NCBI RefSeq assembly: GCF_000165425.1
Contig: NW_001798959.1
Span: 140,033 to 204,032, forward strand
DNA: 64,000 nucleotides
Origin: Paramecium tetraurelia
Taxonomy: Eukaryota; Ciliophora; Oligohymenophorea; Peniculida; Parameciidae
Direction: 5' to 3'
The position numbers and the translations under genes were made by a program. Below are positions 11,694 through 24,147 of this stretch, in pieces; the first letter of the stretch is position 1; each line of letters starts with the position of its first letter. Below the pieces are notes generated by a model. The model saw nothing but the letters and a program-made list of their open reading frames with translations, searched no databases and was not told the origin of the DNA.

Positions 11694-12419
11694 TTAATAC
11701 TTTAATTTTATTTTTATCAGATAAATGGTTATCATTATGAATATTTGATCAGTAAATCCTCTACATATGCTCTCGTTTGAATCAAAGACTCTGGTCACTC
11801 AATCATAAGAACTGAATGAGACTTCGTTTTCAACATAATTTTGTTAAGATTGATATACATAAATCTATTAATTCACAATAGATTGTTATGTGGATGTAGA
11901 TGAAAAGAAGGCAGTTCCATATTAACTGCTTTAATTTATTGAACATGTGGCTATGTATGTTTATTTATTATACTATCATATACTATCATTTTTTTGTTTT
12001 GTATTTTGCACCAAGAACGAGTTACAACTTTCCTCCTGTAGATCTTCCCAATTGACTTGAGCATTTACTAACACTATAAAGGGCAATCATTACATGCAAG
12101 TGATAATGCCTCTGGCGTGGGAGAATACGGTGTTATTAGCTTGGCACTATGGGCATTTGACATCCATGAAGTATGAGTTTGGAGCTTAAATCAATCTCTT
12201 TAATTTATGCTTTCTCTTTTCACTTTCATATTAAGGTCTCAATAAATCTTGGTCCATTATTTAAATTTATTTTTAAATTAATTTATTTATTTCAAATACT
12301 CTTATCAAGCCACAAGAGATGCTCCTGGCTATATAAAATAATTGCCAAACTCAAAGAATAACAAATTAGTAAATCCTTTCATTATATTGACCTTAAAAAT
12401 ATAGAATACTCATTTATAA
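11694..12419 (+). other. Unresolved stretch with one protein-like frame
   Basis: Mostly AT-rich, but 12045-12170 on the + strand reads as a composition-rich segment (IYQHYKGQSLHASDNASGVG then EYGVISLALWAFDIHE), preceded by another plausible block near 11892-11955. They cannot be joined by a typical short intron. This may be a remnant of a gene or an unrecognised small gene. No family assigned. Confidence 0.25.
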
Positions 12420-14027
12420 TCAACCCAAAGATAATTCTTGCTTTAAGTTTTCCAATGCCTAATTGTTCTTCCCTACCATAGATAAATATATTTATAAAGA
12501 AATGATGGCATCTAAGGCAGCATAATGAGCTTAAGCCTTTCGTAATGGTCTGTATTCCCAATTGCTACAAGTGTCAAATTTACTTAATTTCTTTTTAAAA
12601 TAGAACTCAGATATATAGGCCAAAGATCTAAGTTTTTAATCTCCCTCTAACACTTTGAAACACGATTGCAATTCCACAATTGACCCAATTTTTATGTTCT
12701 TTAATTTCAAGTAGTTCACAGTATGCTTAAGATCATCCTTTAAACTCAAACCGATTTTCAAGATTCCAACGTTCTCCAACAGTTATCTCACATCATTTTT
12801 AAATTCCTCAGAGTCTTTGAGTTTTTAATAGTCAAACAAAAATGCATGACTTGATGTGGCAATTTACACAAAACAAACTTTGAATCCATCAAGATCCAAC
12901 TTGGTCCAAGGTGTTACATGTTCACAATCATAACCTTTTAAATTAATATATTTATAAAACCAACAGCATTGCTTGAATGAATGCATTTCCAAGCATCAAA
13001 ATAGTTCTCATCAATTTTGTCAATAAATATTATTTGATTTTCAGGATAACCAAAATCCTTGCAATTCAAATAAGCATCGATTTCATTATTTATAAACTCC
13101 TCGACAGGTTTAAATTCATCCTTAACAAACAGAGGATTTGGGATTTCCTCGAATCCATTCTATAAATCTGATTGCATTTATTATTTTTAAACTGGGTTCT
13201 TTATTATGTTTATTAGGTTATTTCTTTTAATGATTGAAAGAGCTTCTTTTTACATATGATTTTAATATGCATATTCGCAAAAATTAACTAACAATTATTG
13301 TTAATATAAGAGCATTTCCTCATTTTTATACCAAGGGTGTTCTTTGGACATGTATTTTATACAATTTCTTTACAGTCTCTCCACTAACTTGGGATAATTT
13401 GCTGGATCTATATGTTATTTTTTGATAAAATCTGCTGCTTTGCTGGCATCATTATTAGCTAACATTTGCTCTATTAATTTATTAAAACATTCCTGAGGTA
13501 ATTTTATACACGTATAAAACAAGTAGGCATCATCAAATTTCTATTTATAAAGTAAATCCTTAAAGTGTTGATGCAATCTAAAATTATTAATTCTAAATAG
13601 TACTATTTTTCAGTGATCAAATTTTTTAAATCGAAAAGCTCAATGAAATCAAGCAATTCTTAAACTTATAATTCCTTCCAAATTTTGGCTATTCCTGAAT
13701 TTTAAAACTGCCTTAAATTCATTTACTCTTGGTTTGTTTTTAGGTATTAAAAAAACACTCTGATAAAAAGTCTTTGTACATTATTTCTGAGTAACTCCTC
13801 AAGAATCTTCTAAACATTCTATTCAAGGTTTGCTCTATTATTACCTTGGTCCACAATATTTGAAAATGAGGTTTGAATAAACTATTTGTGATCAAATTGC
13901 TTACATTGAATGATGGTTTTTTGGCTCCGATGTACTCCTTTAACTCGAAAAAACCATTAACTTCAACTATAACCTTTTGTAGGATCTAATTGAATGCTTC
14001 GTCTTAGACAACTTCTTCTTACTACAT
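12420..14027 (-). CDS. Mut-7/EXD3-like 3'-5' exonuclease
   Basis: Three introns (23, 26 and 26 nt) give exactly 510 aa, start ATG 14025-14027, TGA 12420-12422. The C-terminal half is a DnaQ-fold exonuclease of the Mut-7/EXD3/WRN-exo type: motif I YDCEH, followed by a CFVQIATSS strand; motif II GLSLKDDL; motif III HYAALDA with the tyrosine of the DEDDy class. All expected acidic residues are present, so it should be active. The N-terminal half is an alpha-helical region typical of Mut-7-like proteins (NLITEK, LYKQKFDDAYLFYTCIKLP). Relatives trim RNA, and nematode MUT-7 acts in RNAi. Any link to ciliate small-RNA biology is only inference. Confidence 0.88.
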
Positions 14028-14080
14028 TTATATTAATTCTTTTTTAAATAAATAATAAATTCTTTTTTTTTTTACTATAT

Positions 14081-15040
14081 TCATTTTTATATAGAGAATG
14101 TTGTATTAATTGTAGAAAATAATAATCTACTAAGACTCGATATATTATTTTAGATTGTACCGACAATATTGTACATCAATTCAACAGTTGTAATCAAGCT
14201 GTGATAGATATTGGTTATTACAGCTATTACAATCGCTATTGCATACATATACAATTGCAGCAGTAGAATTATTCGGTAACACTTGTTTTCATATGACCAT
14301 GCGTATTTTACATATAGACAATTGTATGTGTAGATTCTTAAGAACAAATCTGAGATTAAAATGAAGGGCAATAACATAAAACTGATTAAAATGGCTAAGA
14401 ATACTCCAAACATCAATTTTAATATGGAGATGCAAATCTTGTTTCCCTTGTTCTACGATTAATTATGTTGTGAATGAGCATTTTCTTAACTCTGGGTTTG
14501 AACTTAATGTTTGGCTAGGTACTTTTGGTTTACGTTCTTCTAGAGTCTAATGATAAAGAGAATGATATTGAGATTGAAATTCCATTTTTTCATCGTGGCT
14601 GATTTCCAATTGAAAATCTTCTTTTATCTCACTTTAAATTCATAAGTGTGATTCCTGAATTTGATCCTTCTTTTTTGATATTAAACAGTCTCCAAACCCA
14701 ACATGCCCTTCAAGGTCTTCACGGGTTCTACTTTGTCGAAGGGATCAGTAGTAGTTATTTCAATTAGTTTGTCAGAGTCTATGATATTCTAAATAATAAG
14801 TTTAGGAGCTTTAGTTTCCTTCTAAGTTTCCATTTTCAACTCTTTTCTCTCACTATTACAATTAGAAGGTGAAAAAATCATTGGTTCCTAGTATTAGTTG
14901 TAATCAATTATCGTATGTTTTATGGAATTATGAATAGGTTAATTACTGTTGTCGTCGTTGATTTGGATCAATTTAGTGTTGTTCGGATCTCCATCATCTC
15001 CTTTTAGGTTTGAATACTCACGATAGATGGGCTTATTCAT
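14081..15040 (-). CDS. Membrane protein with two C-terminal helices
   Basis: A single-exon gene of 319 aa (ATG 15038-15040, TGA 14081-14083). Residues 1-215 are hydrophilic, N/K/T/E-rich and likely cytoplasmic. Two strong hydrophobic helices follow, MFGVFLAILISFMLLPFIL and LQLYMYAIAIVIAVIT, separated by a loop with a conserved-looking WSYENKCYR. The tail after the second helix is about 40 residues. No family recognised. It starts 45 bp downstream of the stop of a short coiled-coil gene on the same strand. Confidence 0.82.
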
Positions 15041-15085
15041 TTTTAATATTTTTTGAAATAATTAGAATACAGTAAAACCAATAAC

Positions 15086-15494
15086 TCATTATTTTTTAGG
15101 ATTGCTTTATTTTCTTTAAGTTTTAGATTTGCTTCCAATTTTCCTGTGATCCTTGTTCACTTATGTGATTTAATCATCTTTTTATTTTATAACATTTTAA
15201 AGTTCCTAAATTTTAGTGTCTTTTTCTGCAACTTTATTTTACAACTCTTAAACCCTGTAATTTAACTCCTAATTAATCACCTATAGAGTCTAAAGAGCTT
15301 TATCTTTTTGTTAACATTGCGTCTTCTCCTACTCCAACAGATCATTTATGGCTTCGACTTCATCCTGCAATTCAGCATTTTTCGCTTCAAGTTCAGACAC
15401 CCTTTATCTCAACTATAATATTGATAAATAACACCTGATCATTCTCTTGGTATGAGATTTCTTAGATGTATTTGCATTGCTGATGAGGATCCAT
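15086..15494 (-). CDS. Short coiled-coil protein, 128 aa
   Basis: One 22-nt intron (GTG...TAG) splits the N-terminus, and the rest is one exon. After MDPHQQCKYIQE the protein is an almost unbroken heptad-like coiled coil (LRQRVSELEAKNAELQDEVE, later VQELQNKVAEKDTKIQELQ), ending in a basic KSKTQRKQSNPKK tail. Probably a small dimeric or basal-body/cytoskeletal protein, but composition alone cannot assign it. Confidence 0.75.
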
Positions 15495-15618
15495 ACCTGA
15501 AAAATTAAATTAATTAAAAAAATTGTCTCTGTTGAATTGAATAATTTGTTATTTTTATTGATTGTAATAAAAAGTATTTAAATGTTTATCACGAATAAAT
15601 AATGTCTTTAAAAAAAGT

Positions 15619-18252
15619 TCATAAATACAACTAAATAATTCTTTAGAGATCTTGTAATTGAATAGGTTTAGTGATGTAATCCTTCATTCCTGCATTGAGA
15701 CATTCTAGTTTTTACTCAGAACTTTCATATGCAGAACATCCAATTATATTCACATCAATACCATACTTTTGAGATAATTCTAAGATCTTTCTAGTTGTCT
15801 AAAGTCCATTGATAGTTGGCATCTCTAAATCCATAAATATCAATGTGTAGTAATCCTAATTTGCTTACCATTTCTTCTGACATTTTTCAATTGCCAAATA
15901 CCCATTTGTAACTGAATCAATTTGATCTTAGCCACTTTTCATAATAATCATATAATTACAGTTATGCTAGTCTCCTTTTCAACATATCAATGTTCATACA
16001 AACATCGTCCACTATCATAATCTAAGTAATCATTATTGCTTTTGTAGATCTTTTAAAGATTGAAGCTTAATTATTCACATATACTTTGTGAATGGACTCC
16101 TCCTGCTATTATTACATAATGATGGACTCCTCACTATCTTGATTTCGCTCCTCCAAACTATTCAATGACTTAATCTCATTTATATCTTGATATTGAATCT
16201 GAAAATAGAATGTAGACCCTAATTACATTATCAATTCTACCTTTTTTAAATTAAGATTTGAATTTTAATCCATTTTATAAGTCCTGATTCAAATTTTGTA
16301 AAATTTAATTACTAATCAACAATCCTAATCCAACTCCTGATTTATTCATTTTTTTATGTTCTTCACTATTCCCCTTCCCAAATGCTTAGAATATTCTTAG
16401 TTGATCTTCCTCAGTCATTCCAATCCCAGTATCAACTACTGACACTTCCAATCTCATATTAATCTGAGCCACCTTTATTGTCACTGAACCTTCATCAGTA
16501 AATTTAAATGCATTCCCCAGCAAATTGATCATTATTTGTTTTAATCGACTAGAATCAGAATATACCATTCTCGGAGCTTTGCTTTCGTAATTGATATACA
16601 ATTTGATCTGTTTCTTTTCTGCTATCACTTGAAATAAATCTACACAGGTTTCTAACAATTGATTAAAATTGAATTTGGCTTTATTGATCTTAAATTTGCC
16701 GACTTTCATCTATGCCAAATCCAAGAGATCATCACTTAGATTCTATAGGTATTTTGCATGATCCAAGGCAATCTTAATTTTTTTGGCCATTTTAATGGGA
16801 AGATTAGTCTTCGGAGATCTGCGTACTTCTTTTTCCATAATCATAGTGTAGGATGAATATTTCTGATCATCATCAACTCCTTATTCCAACATGTCAATAA
16901 TGCAATTCAATGGGGTTCTATATTCATGGCTGACAAAAGATAAAGTCTTCGATTTCTGTTTACTATAGTCACGCAATTGCTATATGTAATCTCTATGAGT
17001 AATATCTCTAATGAGCATCAAAATGTAAGGAACATCAATGATTAAAGCATTGTACAATTTGACTTCAATAGTTCTACTCTTCTTTCCATCTAAACCTTTT
17101 TAATATCCCAAAATTACTACATGTTCTTGGATCAATTCATTTTAGTTTTTCATTTAATTTTAGAAATCCACTCTTCTCATTTAAGAGGATATTAGATTTA
17201 GTTCCTATTCCAAAATCTAACATTAAAATGTATATTACCGATTCCTCTAAAGTATCGCATTTCTTCAAGATTACTCCCTTGTATTCAACATTACTGAGAA
17301 CTGAATTTTGTCTACTTAACTCCAATTTTTGAGAACTCTACAACTTATTAGTTTGAGATCTCTTTTCATTTCGAAACGTTTAGTTTATTAAATTACAAGG
17401 GATCGGAGTTTGTTGAAAAGTGGAAAATGAGCTTATGGAATTCTTGTAGTCAATTTGCTATTTCTCCTAATCTGCTTAGATAGATTATTGTTCTAGACAA
17501 AACAAGGAGGGTAGAATCTAATCTGATTGTCGGGCCATTGATAATTTTAATAAATTTTCATTATGATACTCTAACTCTATCTTTTTGTCTGATATTTTTA
17601 TTAATCCTATTCCTAAGGGAAATATGCTTAAGATTTCCAATTTGTTGTCTCTCTCATGTCTCGGACTCTCCTGATTACTAGGTCTTTCTTGAAGTTTTAA
17701 ACGTGAATGATTCTAAGTGTTGCCTGCACTGTCAATCATAATCTTATCGTGCATTTCTTACTAAGTAGAACTGTCTATGTTTCTTCTAATTATTTTAGAT
17801 TTTGAATAATGATATAAAAGTAACCAATGTATAATAATTGCTATGATTGACAAGTAAAATGAATTGTAATCTTCCAATAAGATTATCGTAAATACAATGA
17901 GATCAGATACTATTTTTTGAGTTATTTATAGTTTGTTAAGGGAAGGCAAGCAAGCATTTATTTTGCTAAAAAAGAACTCTTTCAAGCTGCATAAAGCCAA
18001 TATTGTCATGCCATTGAATTGTGAGCTTGAATATAAAGCAAAAAGTAATGTCCATTGTTGTAGCATTTCAAAATGAATTGAGTATTACTTTATTTAGGAA
18101 ATTAAGCCCAATATTATTCTCAATATCTAAACAGCCACAATAGTTAAGGTTATAATTAAGGATCCATTTCCAAATATACTTTAAAACATTATTAAAAGTG
18201 TAATCATTATCATTACCCAAGAATCTTTTATTACTCTTTCGTATTGATTCAT
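15619..18252 (-). CDS. Hybrid sensor histidine kinase with N-terminal membrane domain
   Basis: Three introns (22, 22 and 25 nt) give exactly 854 aa. The N-terminal ~200 residues hold several hydrophobic helices (MIMITLLIMFQ, SLIITLTIVAVQIL, YLSIIAIIIHWLLLYH). A linker follows, with a possible PAS-like stretch. The dimerisation/phosphoacceptor H box SHEYRTPLN is near residue 433. The ATPase domain has the N box NLLGNAFKFT, the G1 box DTGIGM and GVGLGL. The C-terminal receiver starts with MIVDD, has the phosphoacceptor in LIFMDLEMP and ends with a KP motif (ITKPIQLQDL). All catalytic signatures are present. Hybrid kinases autophosphorylate on His and pass phosphate to the receiver Asp. The stimulus is unknown. 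Confidence 0.93.
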
Positions 18253-18816
18253 ACAAAATAATAAATAATATATATTCAATTAATATTCACTGTAGTTCTC
18301 AATCATCGTCCAAATTCACTTCAATAGAAAGTCCCTGTCCTTTACTGTACCCAATCTAAACCCCCTCAACTCATTCCCATATTTTAATAGTCTAAATATC
18401 TCCCTTACAGGTGGTCTTCCAAAATTGGAACCAGAAATCGTTCTTACAGACCCTCGAGAATCGATAAAAACTCATCGCAATCTTGAATTGTCAATAAAAA
18501 TCAACTCGATCAAAAGTAGTCGGACCAACTTATCTCCATTAATTATCAATAAGATGTCAAATAAATATTAAATTACTAAATTAATTGAATTAAATATTGT
18601 TTGACCCCTTAAATATTAACTATAATTATTTATCCCTTATTATAAATTCAGTATACCGAAATTTAATTGATCATATCAATTTATTAATATCGCATTTCTC
18701 CAATACTTTGTAGAAATTCATATTCCTTGCACTTTGAGCTTTTTAAAGAATTAAGAATTATCTAAAATTTACAAATTATATTATTAGAATAACAAAATTA
18801 ATCGATTAAATTTGCG
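18253..18816. other. Spacer with ambiguous open frames on both strands
   Basis: Between about 18300 and 18560 base composition is less AT-rich than typical spacers, and both strands carry protein-like frames. On + there is a block with GGLPKLEPEIVLTDPRESI; on - there is one with TISGSNFGRPPVREIFRLLK. They overlap, so at most one is real. Neither has a clear start and stop pair. The rest is AT-rich flank before the GST gene. Confidence 0.25.
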
Positions 18817-19608
18817 ATGGATAAGAGATTCAAACATACACTTGTGGCATTTAAAATATGTCCTTATTGCATGAAAGTGCTTACAATAATGTGTCATAAA
18901 AATATAAAATTTGAAATCAAGTTTATTGAAATGTCCAATAAACCTGATTGGTTTCTTAAATTGAGTCCTCTAGAAAGAGTACCTATTTTAATCATTGGTG
19001 AAGAAGGTAATGTTGTGTTTTATTTTTTAGTTGTTTTATTTGAGTCAGCAGCAATTATGGAATACATTGATGAGATCACACCACCTAAATTAATGTCAGA
19101 GGACCCTATGCAAAAAGCATTAGACAGAGCTAAGTTTGAGTATTCAAATGAGATTATCAAAAATCTCTACCAATTCATCTTTTGTTTAGAACAAGAAGTA
19201 AGTTCTTGTTAAAAAATAATAGAAATTTATCAAGCTCAAAGAATGGCTAATAAAACATTTCAAGCAAATGGATGACTGGCTAAAAGATAAAAAATACATG
19301 AATGGAACTGAACTCTCTTTAGTCGATTTTAATTTTGTACCAGTTTTTGTAGTATTAAATATGCTGAAACCCATCTTACCATGTGATATGTTGAAGGATT
19401 ACAAAAGAGTATGAATGAGGAATAGAAATAGTTATAAAATTATGGTGACTCTTTAACATCCATGTCATGCTCAAAAACCGGTCGAGTGCCAGATTATGAA
19501 TTTTTGATGATGGATGGAATCAAAAATAAAAATACTGTACTATTTAGATCTAACCCATGCTATTTTAATGGTCCTAAGCCCTCACGCTGTTGTTTCTTTG
19601 GCAAATGA
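18817..19608 (+). CDS. Glutathione S-transferase, omega-like, with CPYC site
   Basis: Three introns (24, 25 and 23 nt) give exactly 239 aa. Residues 1-75 form a thioredoxin fold with the dithiol motif KICPYC near residue 17, then LSPLERVPIL carrying the cis-proline and FESAAIMEYIDE, the gamma-glutamyl-binding ESxAI element. The helical C-terminal domain contains MNGTELSLVDFNFVPVF, the conserved GST N-capping/hydrophobic staple region. Omega GSTs and CLIC-type proteins share this plan and act as thioltransferases. The double-cysteine CPYC is typical of glutaredoxins. The far C-terminus ends with a cysteine pair (SRCCFFGK). Confidence 0.9.
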
Positions 19609-20696
19609 TCAATATATTTTGTATTTTTTTTTCTTTTTTATTTGTTGAATTTCATAGATTAATTAATTGTAAATTAGTGGTTTAATTATACATTAAATAA
19701 ATTTAATTGTTAGCAAACTTAAAATGAAATGAAACTTGAATCTTCAATATGTAATGTAAATACTATAAATTATAAGATATTTATGCCTAAATATAACCTA
19801 ACCAAGATACCTATCTTCAACTTAACAGGAGCTTATTCTGAATCGTAAAGAGGGATAACTGAATATATATCTTTTAGAATTATCTTCTTTTGTTATAAAT
19901 CAAATAAATATTAGAAAGTCATTGATTAGGGCAAATACATTAGAAAATTTCAATATTGGTGGATTATCAATAGAAGAGAATGGTTCTAAATTTAGAAAAA
20001 TAATCAAGTGATAAGATTAAATTGAGTTATCTCAATATATTTTAATAAATAATTGAACAAAATTCTGAATTATTCTAGTCATAGTATAATCATTATAAAT
20101 TATTAAAATATTGGATTTTTGAGTTAGTCAATTATCTAGTACAAATAATCAATAAATATGTTATTTTTGAGAAACATTCTTCATAACCAAAAATAAAAGG
20201 GTACTTGCATTTAATTTAAAGAAATTCATATTTATTGTTTTATAAACTAAAATAATAAAGTTAGAATTAGTAACTATCAATATACATAAACCCTATTTGT
20301 TAAAAAGTATACCATAAACCCTTAAAGGTAAGTACTATCTAATGTTTTATATTTATAAGCTATATTATTGATGTAAATAGCCTTATAATCTGAATGATCA
20401 TTAAATGTTATAACGTTATAAAAAGACCTATTGAATCTAAAAGTTACATTTGTTTTTAAACTTAAAAATAGATCATAAAAAAAGATGTTAATACATAAAA
20501 TACTTTTACGAAAAAAAGATAGTTTAAGTCAAATAAAGTTTTGAATCAAACAAGATTAAGGTTTGATGAATAAGGAGCCTTTATATTCCTAATTTGAATC
20601 CATCTTTTTATTAAATTATTTTCATAACCGCCTGAAATGCAATTTCAATATAACAATTTTTAAGATAAAAATAATTATTATTAGCAAATTGTATAT
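19609..20696. other. AT-rich spacer with one small candidate ORF
   Basis: About 1.1 kb of AT-rich DNA between the GST stop and the convergent Cache-protein stop. A 98-codon frame on + (19729-20025, starting MKLESSICNVNTINYKIF) is moderately protein-like, but chance frames of this size are common under a TGA-only code. The remainder (20026-20696) shows nothing coding. Confidence 0.3.
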
Positions 20697-22441
20697 TCAT
20701 TATTCAACATTAAAATTAAAAAATCTTCTTGAAGAGTAACTTTTTGGATTGGCAGACTATTATTCATAATAATTATCTTAAATTTAACCTTCCTTTATAA
20801 TATTTAGAATATCCAAACAATTATAAACACCTTTTCGAGGATACTTAAATTACTAAATTATTTGGCATTAAGGATTAATAGTCATTCTTTACTCAAGTAC
20901 TCTGTCAAATAAGGTGTTAAATTTAAATTTAAATTACATCAATGCGTTATCTATTAAATAATTGCTTATTTATACTGCTCTCTTGTTAATTTTAATTAGG
21001 TCGGATTTTGTTAATGATTATATTCTAAAATTCATTTATTTTTTATAATAGATTTTAAGGTTGCTACTAATTGGATTTTTATTATTTTTTTAGAAAGTAA
21101 AGTGATTAACTTATAACCTTGTACATAGGCAAAAAGATTATATAGATTATAATGACTTGCAATGAAATTATTCCTACTGAGGCTAAAATAGTTACTAATA
21201 TAAGTTAGTTCAAATTTTAATGTATTATATGTAGAAGATGATTGATATTAAATTAAATTTCTTCTTCAATTTAAATATCGTAAAACAGTATGAGGAAATA
21301 ATCAATATTCTATAATTTGATGATTTAAATTACAACATCTTTATTGTAGATGCTGTTGAATCTACACAGTATCTGAAATTACTCGTAATTACAAGTAGAG
21401 TTGATTTATTTAGTGTAATAATAATTGAGAATAGAATTCCAATCATCAGTTGTAAATCCAGTGATTTCTTCATCATAGAAGCTAATCAAGAGTGATGAAT
21501 TAGACACAATATCATTTTTATAATTCGACAAAATTAAAGTTCCCTCTGTATTTACTATCATTATATTGATATTTAATTGAGGAATGAGATTATTTGTAAA
21601 GACGAGATCTGCGCAGAATAAACCTTCTACTTCCTTTTTCAAATTTAACATAGATTGAGTCATTGTTATTGAATATATTGGTTGAGCATCAAAATATTTA
21701 TAGATATTAGTTATTTGGGTATTATTGTTTTTATCCTTTTGTAAATTTTCAAAATGTGATTTATACCATTACCTTTCTTTTGGATTATAATTTGGATAAA
21801 TTGTCAATTGAGGATATAAAAATCCATATTAGTTTGAATTAACGGAAGAGATAAAATAAATTTAGTTTGGCAAATATCCATCATTTAATCTCATGGAACT
21901 TAATATTAATGAACCCACTAAATTAGTGACACTTTACAATTATTAACTTACATTGGTATTTTACTAAGAAGTTTATGGACTGGATTCCTATCCAAATGTT
22001 GAAAAGCACAGAATGGAATAGTTATGTTCTGGAGGCAAGGTAGGTTGAAAATAGTCACACATTCTGGAAATCTAAGAAGTTGCAATTATTTCATTTTGTT
22101 ATTATAACCAATAAAGCTAATTAAGGTTTGTCAATGAAATCTAAGCTAAAAATTAGATAGGAATCTATACTTCTTATAAAGGCTGAATTAAGCTAATGAT
22201 TCAACAGAATTGAAGCAGTGTCAAGGTGTTTTGACATTTCCAAAATAGTACTTCCCTATAAGGAATGGTAAAGAATCTGTTCAATGGAATACATATTTAT
22301 AGCATATGCTATTAAGATGGAAGGAATTAAGAGGGTTAAGATTATGCCATTTATAATTAAGATCTGCGTTCTCATTTTAAATCTTCCTAAATTTGCTCTT
22401 AAGCATCTATTAAAGAAATGATCTATAGATTATTTGTTCAT
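20697..22441 (-). CDS. Cache-domain membrane receptor-like protein
   Basis: About 558 aa with a provisional 43-nt intron near the N-terminus and a clear 25-nt intron near the C-terminus. The N-terminal helix is ILIINGIILTLLIPSILIAYA. A lumenal or extracellular region then carries the Cache signature: YFISSVNSNQYGFLYPQ, then PNYNPKERQWYKSHF with the PxxRxWY motif, and later ITMTQSML. A second helix, LILVTILASVGIISLQVIII, leads into a cytoplasmic tail rich in Q and basic residues, ending in RRFFNFNVEQ. Cache domains bind small ligands outside the cell. No kinase or cyclase domain follows, so signalling output probably needs a partner. Confidence 0.85.
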
Positions 22442-22658
22442 TTTTAATGTATACAAATAATTTTAATTTTCTATGTTTTTCAATCCTTTAAATTTGATAA
22501 AATTGTAATTAAAATTAGGAGGACACATTTGTAAATAAAAGTGACATAAATCACTGATTTCATCTTAGTTTGATTATAATTTATTCATGCGAATTATTAA
22601 ATATTTATACTCAGAGTTTTATGATTATTTAAAGTATCTAAAATATTAGAAATAATAT

Positions 22659-23996
22659 ATGATCTATCTAATAGTCGTATTTTTAATATAGTTTAATTGT
22701 TAAAGGATAGAATCAAGGGATCAAACATGTAATCATGATTATAAGTTAAAGTGTTTTATAAGAAATTGAATGAAAATGTAAACTTTTATTGCGAGACTGG
22801 TTACATAGAAGTTGAGGATGTTACTCACTCAGAAAATAAATTATTTTATCATCTTTTTTTAAAGTAAGGAGTAGAGTCCTTAGAACAAGTAAAAAAAGAT
22901 GATACCTTTTTATTATGGATCCCTGGAGGCCCTGGTTCTGCAGCTACGAAATATGCATTTAAATACACAGGACCTTTCAAAGTGACTGAGGGGAAGTTGA
23001 TTTTATGGGTAAGACCACTTTTTATAAATTTTACAGGATTACCTAATTAATGAACACTCTCATGTATTGTACATAGATATGCCCTTTGGATCAGGATTCA
23101 GTTATTCTACAAAGAAATATGTAGTAAATACTACGGAAGAAGCTGCAGATTATATTTTATAGTTCATTGAAATATTCTTGGATTCCCACAAGATTTTCAA
23201 ACAGATTAATTTCCATGTAGTTGGAATCAGCTATGCAGGTCATTTTGTTCCAAGAATTGCCACAAAGATAGCGAATTCTAATTTGGAATTGAATTTTAGA
23301 GGAGTGTTTATTGGAGGTTCTTGGACTGAAGCATTATCACAATACAGAAATTAAGCAACAACTTTGATTTCCTATGGTCTGATTGATTAATATCGCTTTG
23401 AGTTTATTAGAAAAATAGAAGCGATCTAATAGAATCTCATGATGGAAGAGAAATATTATGAGGCAGCTACTAGCACAATTGATATAACATTTGATTTGGA
23501 TTTCTTGGAATACTTTGATCCTGATAATGTGTATAAGCATACTAATGACCCGAATGACAACTCTTATATCCAATTTGTAATTGGAAATAAGCAACAATAT
23601 GGTATTCCTTCTAATATTGCATTTAATCCATCCAATTTTACAATTTTGCAAGCATTCTATGCGGATACTTATATGAGTTACTTAAGCGACATTGAATAAT
23701 TATTGCAGAAAGGGAAAGTGATGCTATATAATGGATAATTTGATTATAATATAAGTCCAGCTGGAGTATAGGTCATGATAAATAATATTAGAAGTGAGGT
23801 TGTGTAGTAATGGAAAAAAGAGCACAAGAACCCATTTTTCTATAAACAAAAATAAACTCAAGAGTTATTGATAGGGGGGACAGTTAAATACTACAAAAAT
23901 TTCGCATTTGCTATTGTATATTAAGCTGGCCATTTAACGCAACTTGATTAACCTGGATCGGCCTATTAATTGTTAAAATATTATTTAGATTTCTGA
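22659..23996 (+). CDS. S10 serine carboxypeptidase-like protein, divergent
   Basis: Two introns (17 nt, unusually short, and 28 nt) give 430 aa. The N-terminus is a signal peptide (MIYLIVVFLIQFNCQ). The fold follows family S10: LLWIPGGPGSAATK oxyanion loop, YIDMPFGSGFSYS, nucleophile elbow GISYAGHF, acidic site LYNGQFDYN, and final histidine in AGHLTQLDQP. The triad residues Ser, Asp and His can be aligned. However, the Glu of the usual GESY motif is Ile, and the usual Cys of GGPGCSS is Ser, so specificity or activity may have changed. Expected in a lysosome-like or secretory compartment. Confidence 0.88.
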
Positions 23997-24147
23997 AGTG
24001 ATTATTAATATGAAATTTAATCTAAATTATTACAAGTTTAATTCAGAGAGTCATTAGAGTAAGAATGATCTCCAACTATTATAAATATTTTTATTTTCAT
24101 ATAACTTAAAATTTGCATAAAGATAATAATTATTATTAGTATTCATA

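Noticed and set aside
12170-12419. Continuation of the 12045-12170 frame as an exon of a + strand gene
   Set aside because: It needs an implausibly long intron and runs into the 3' end of the exonuclease gene on the other strand.
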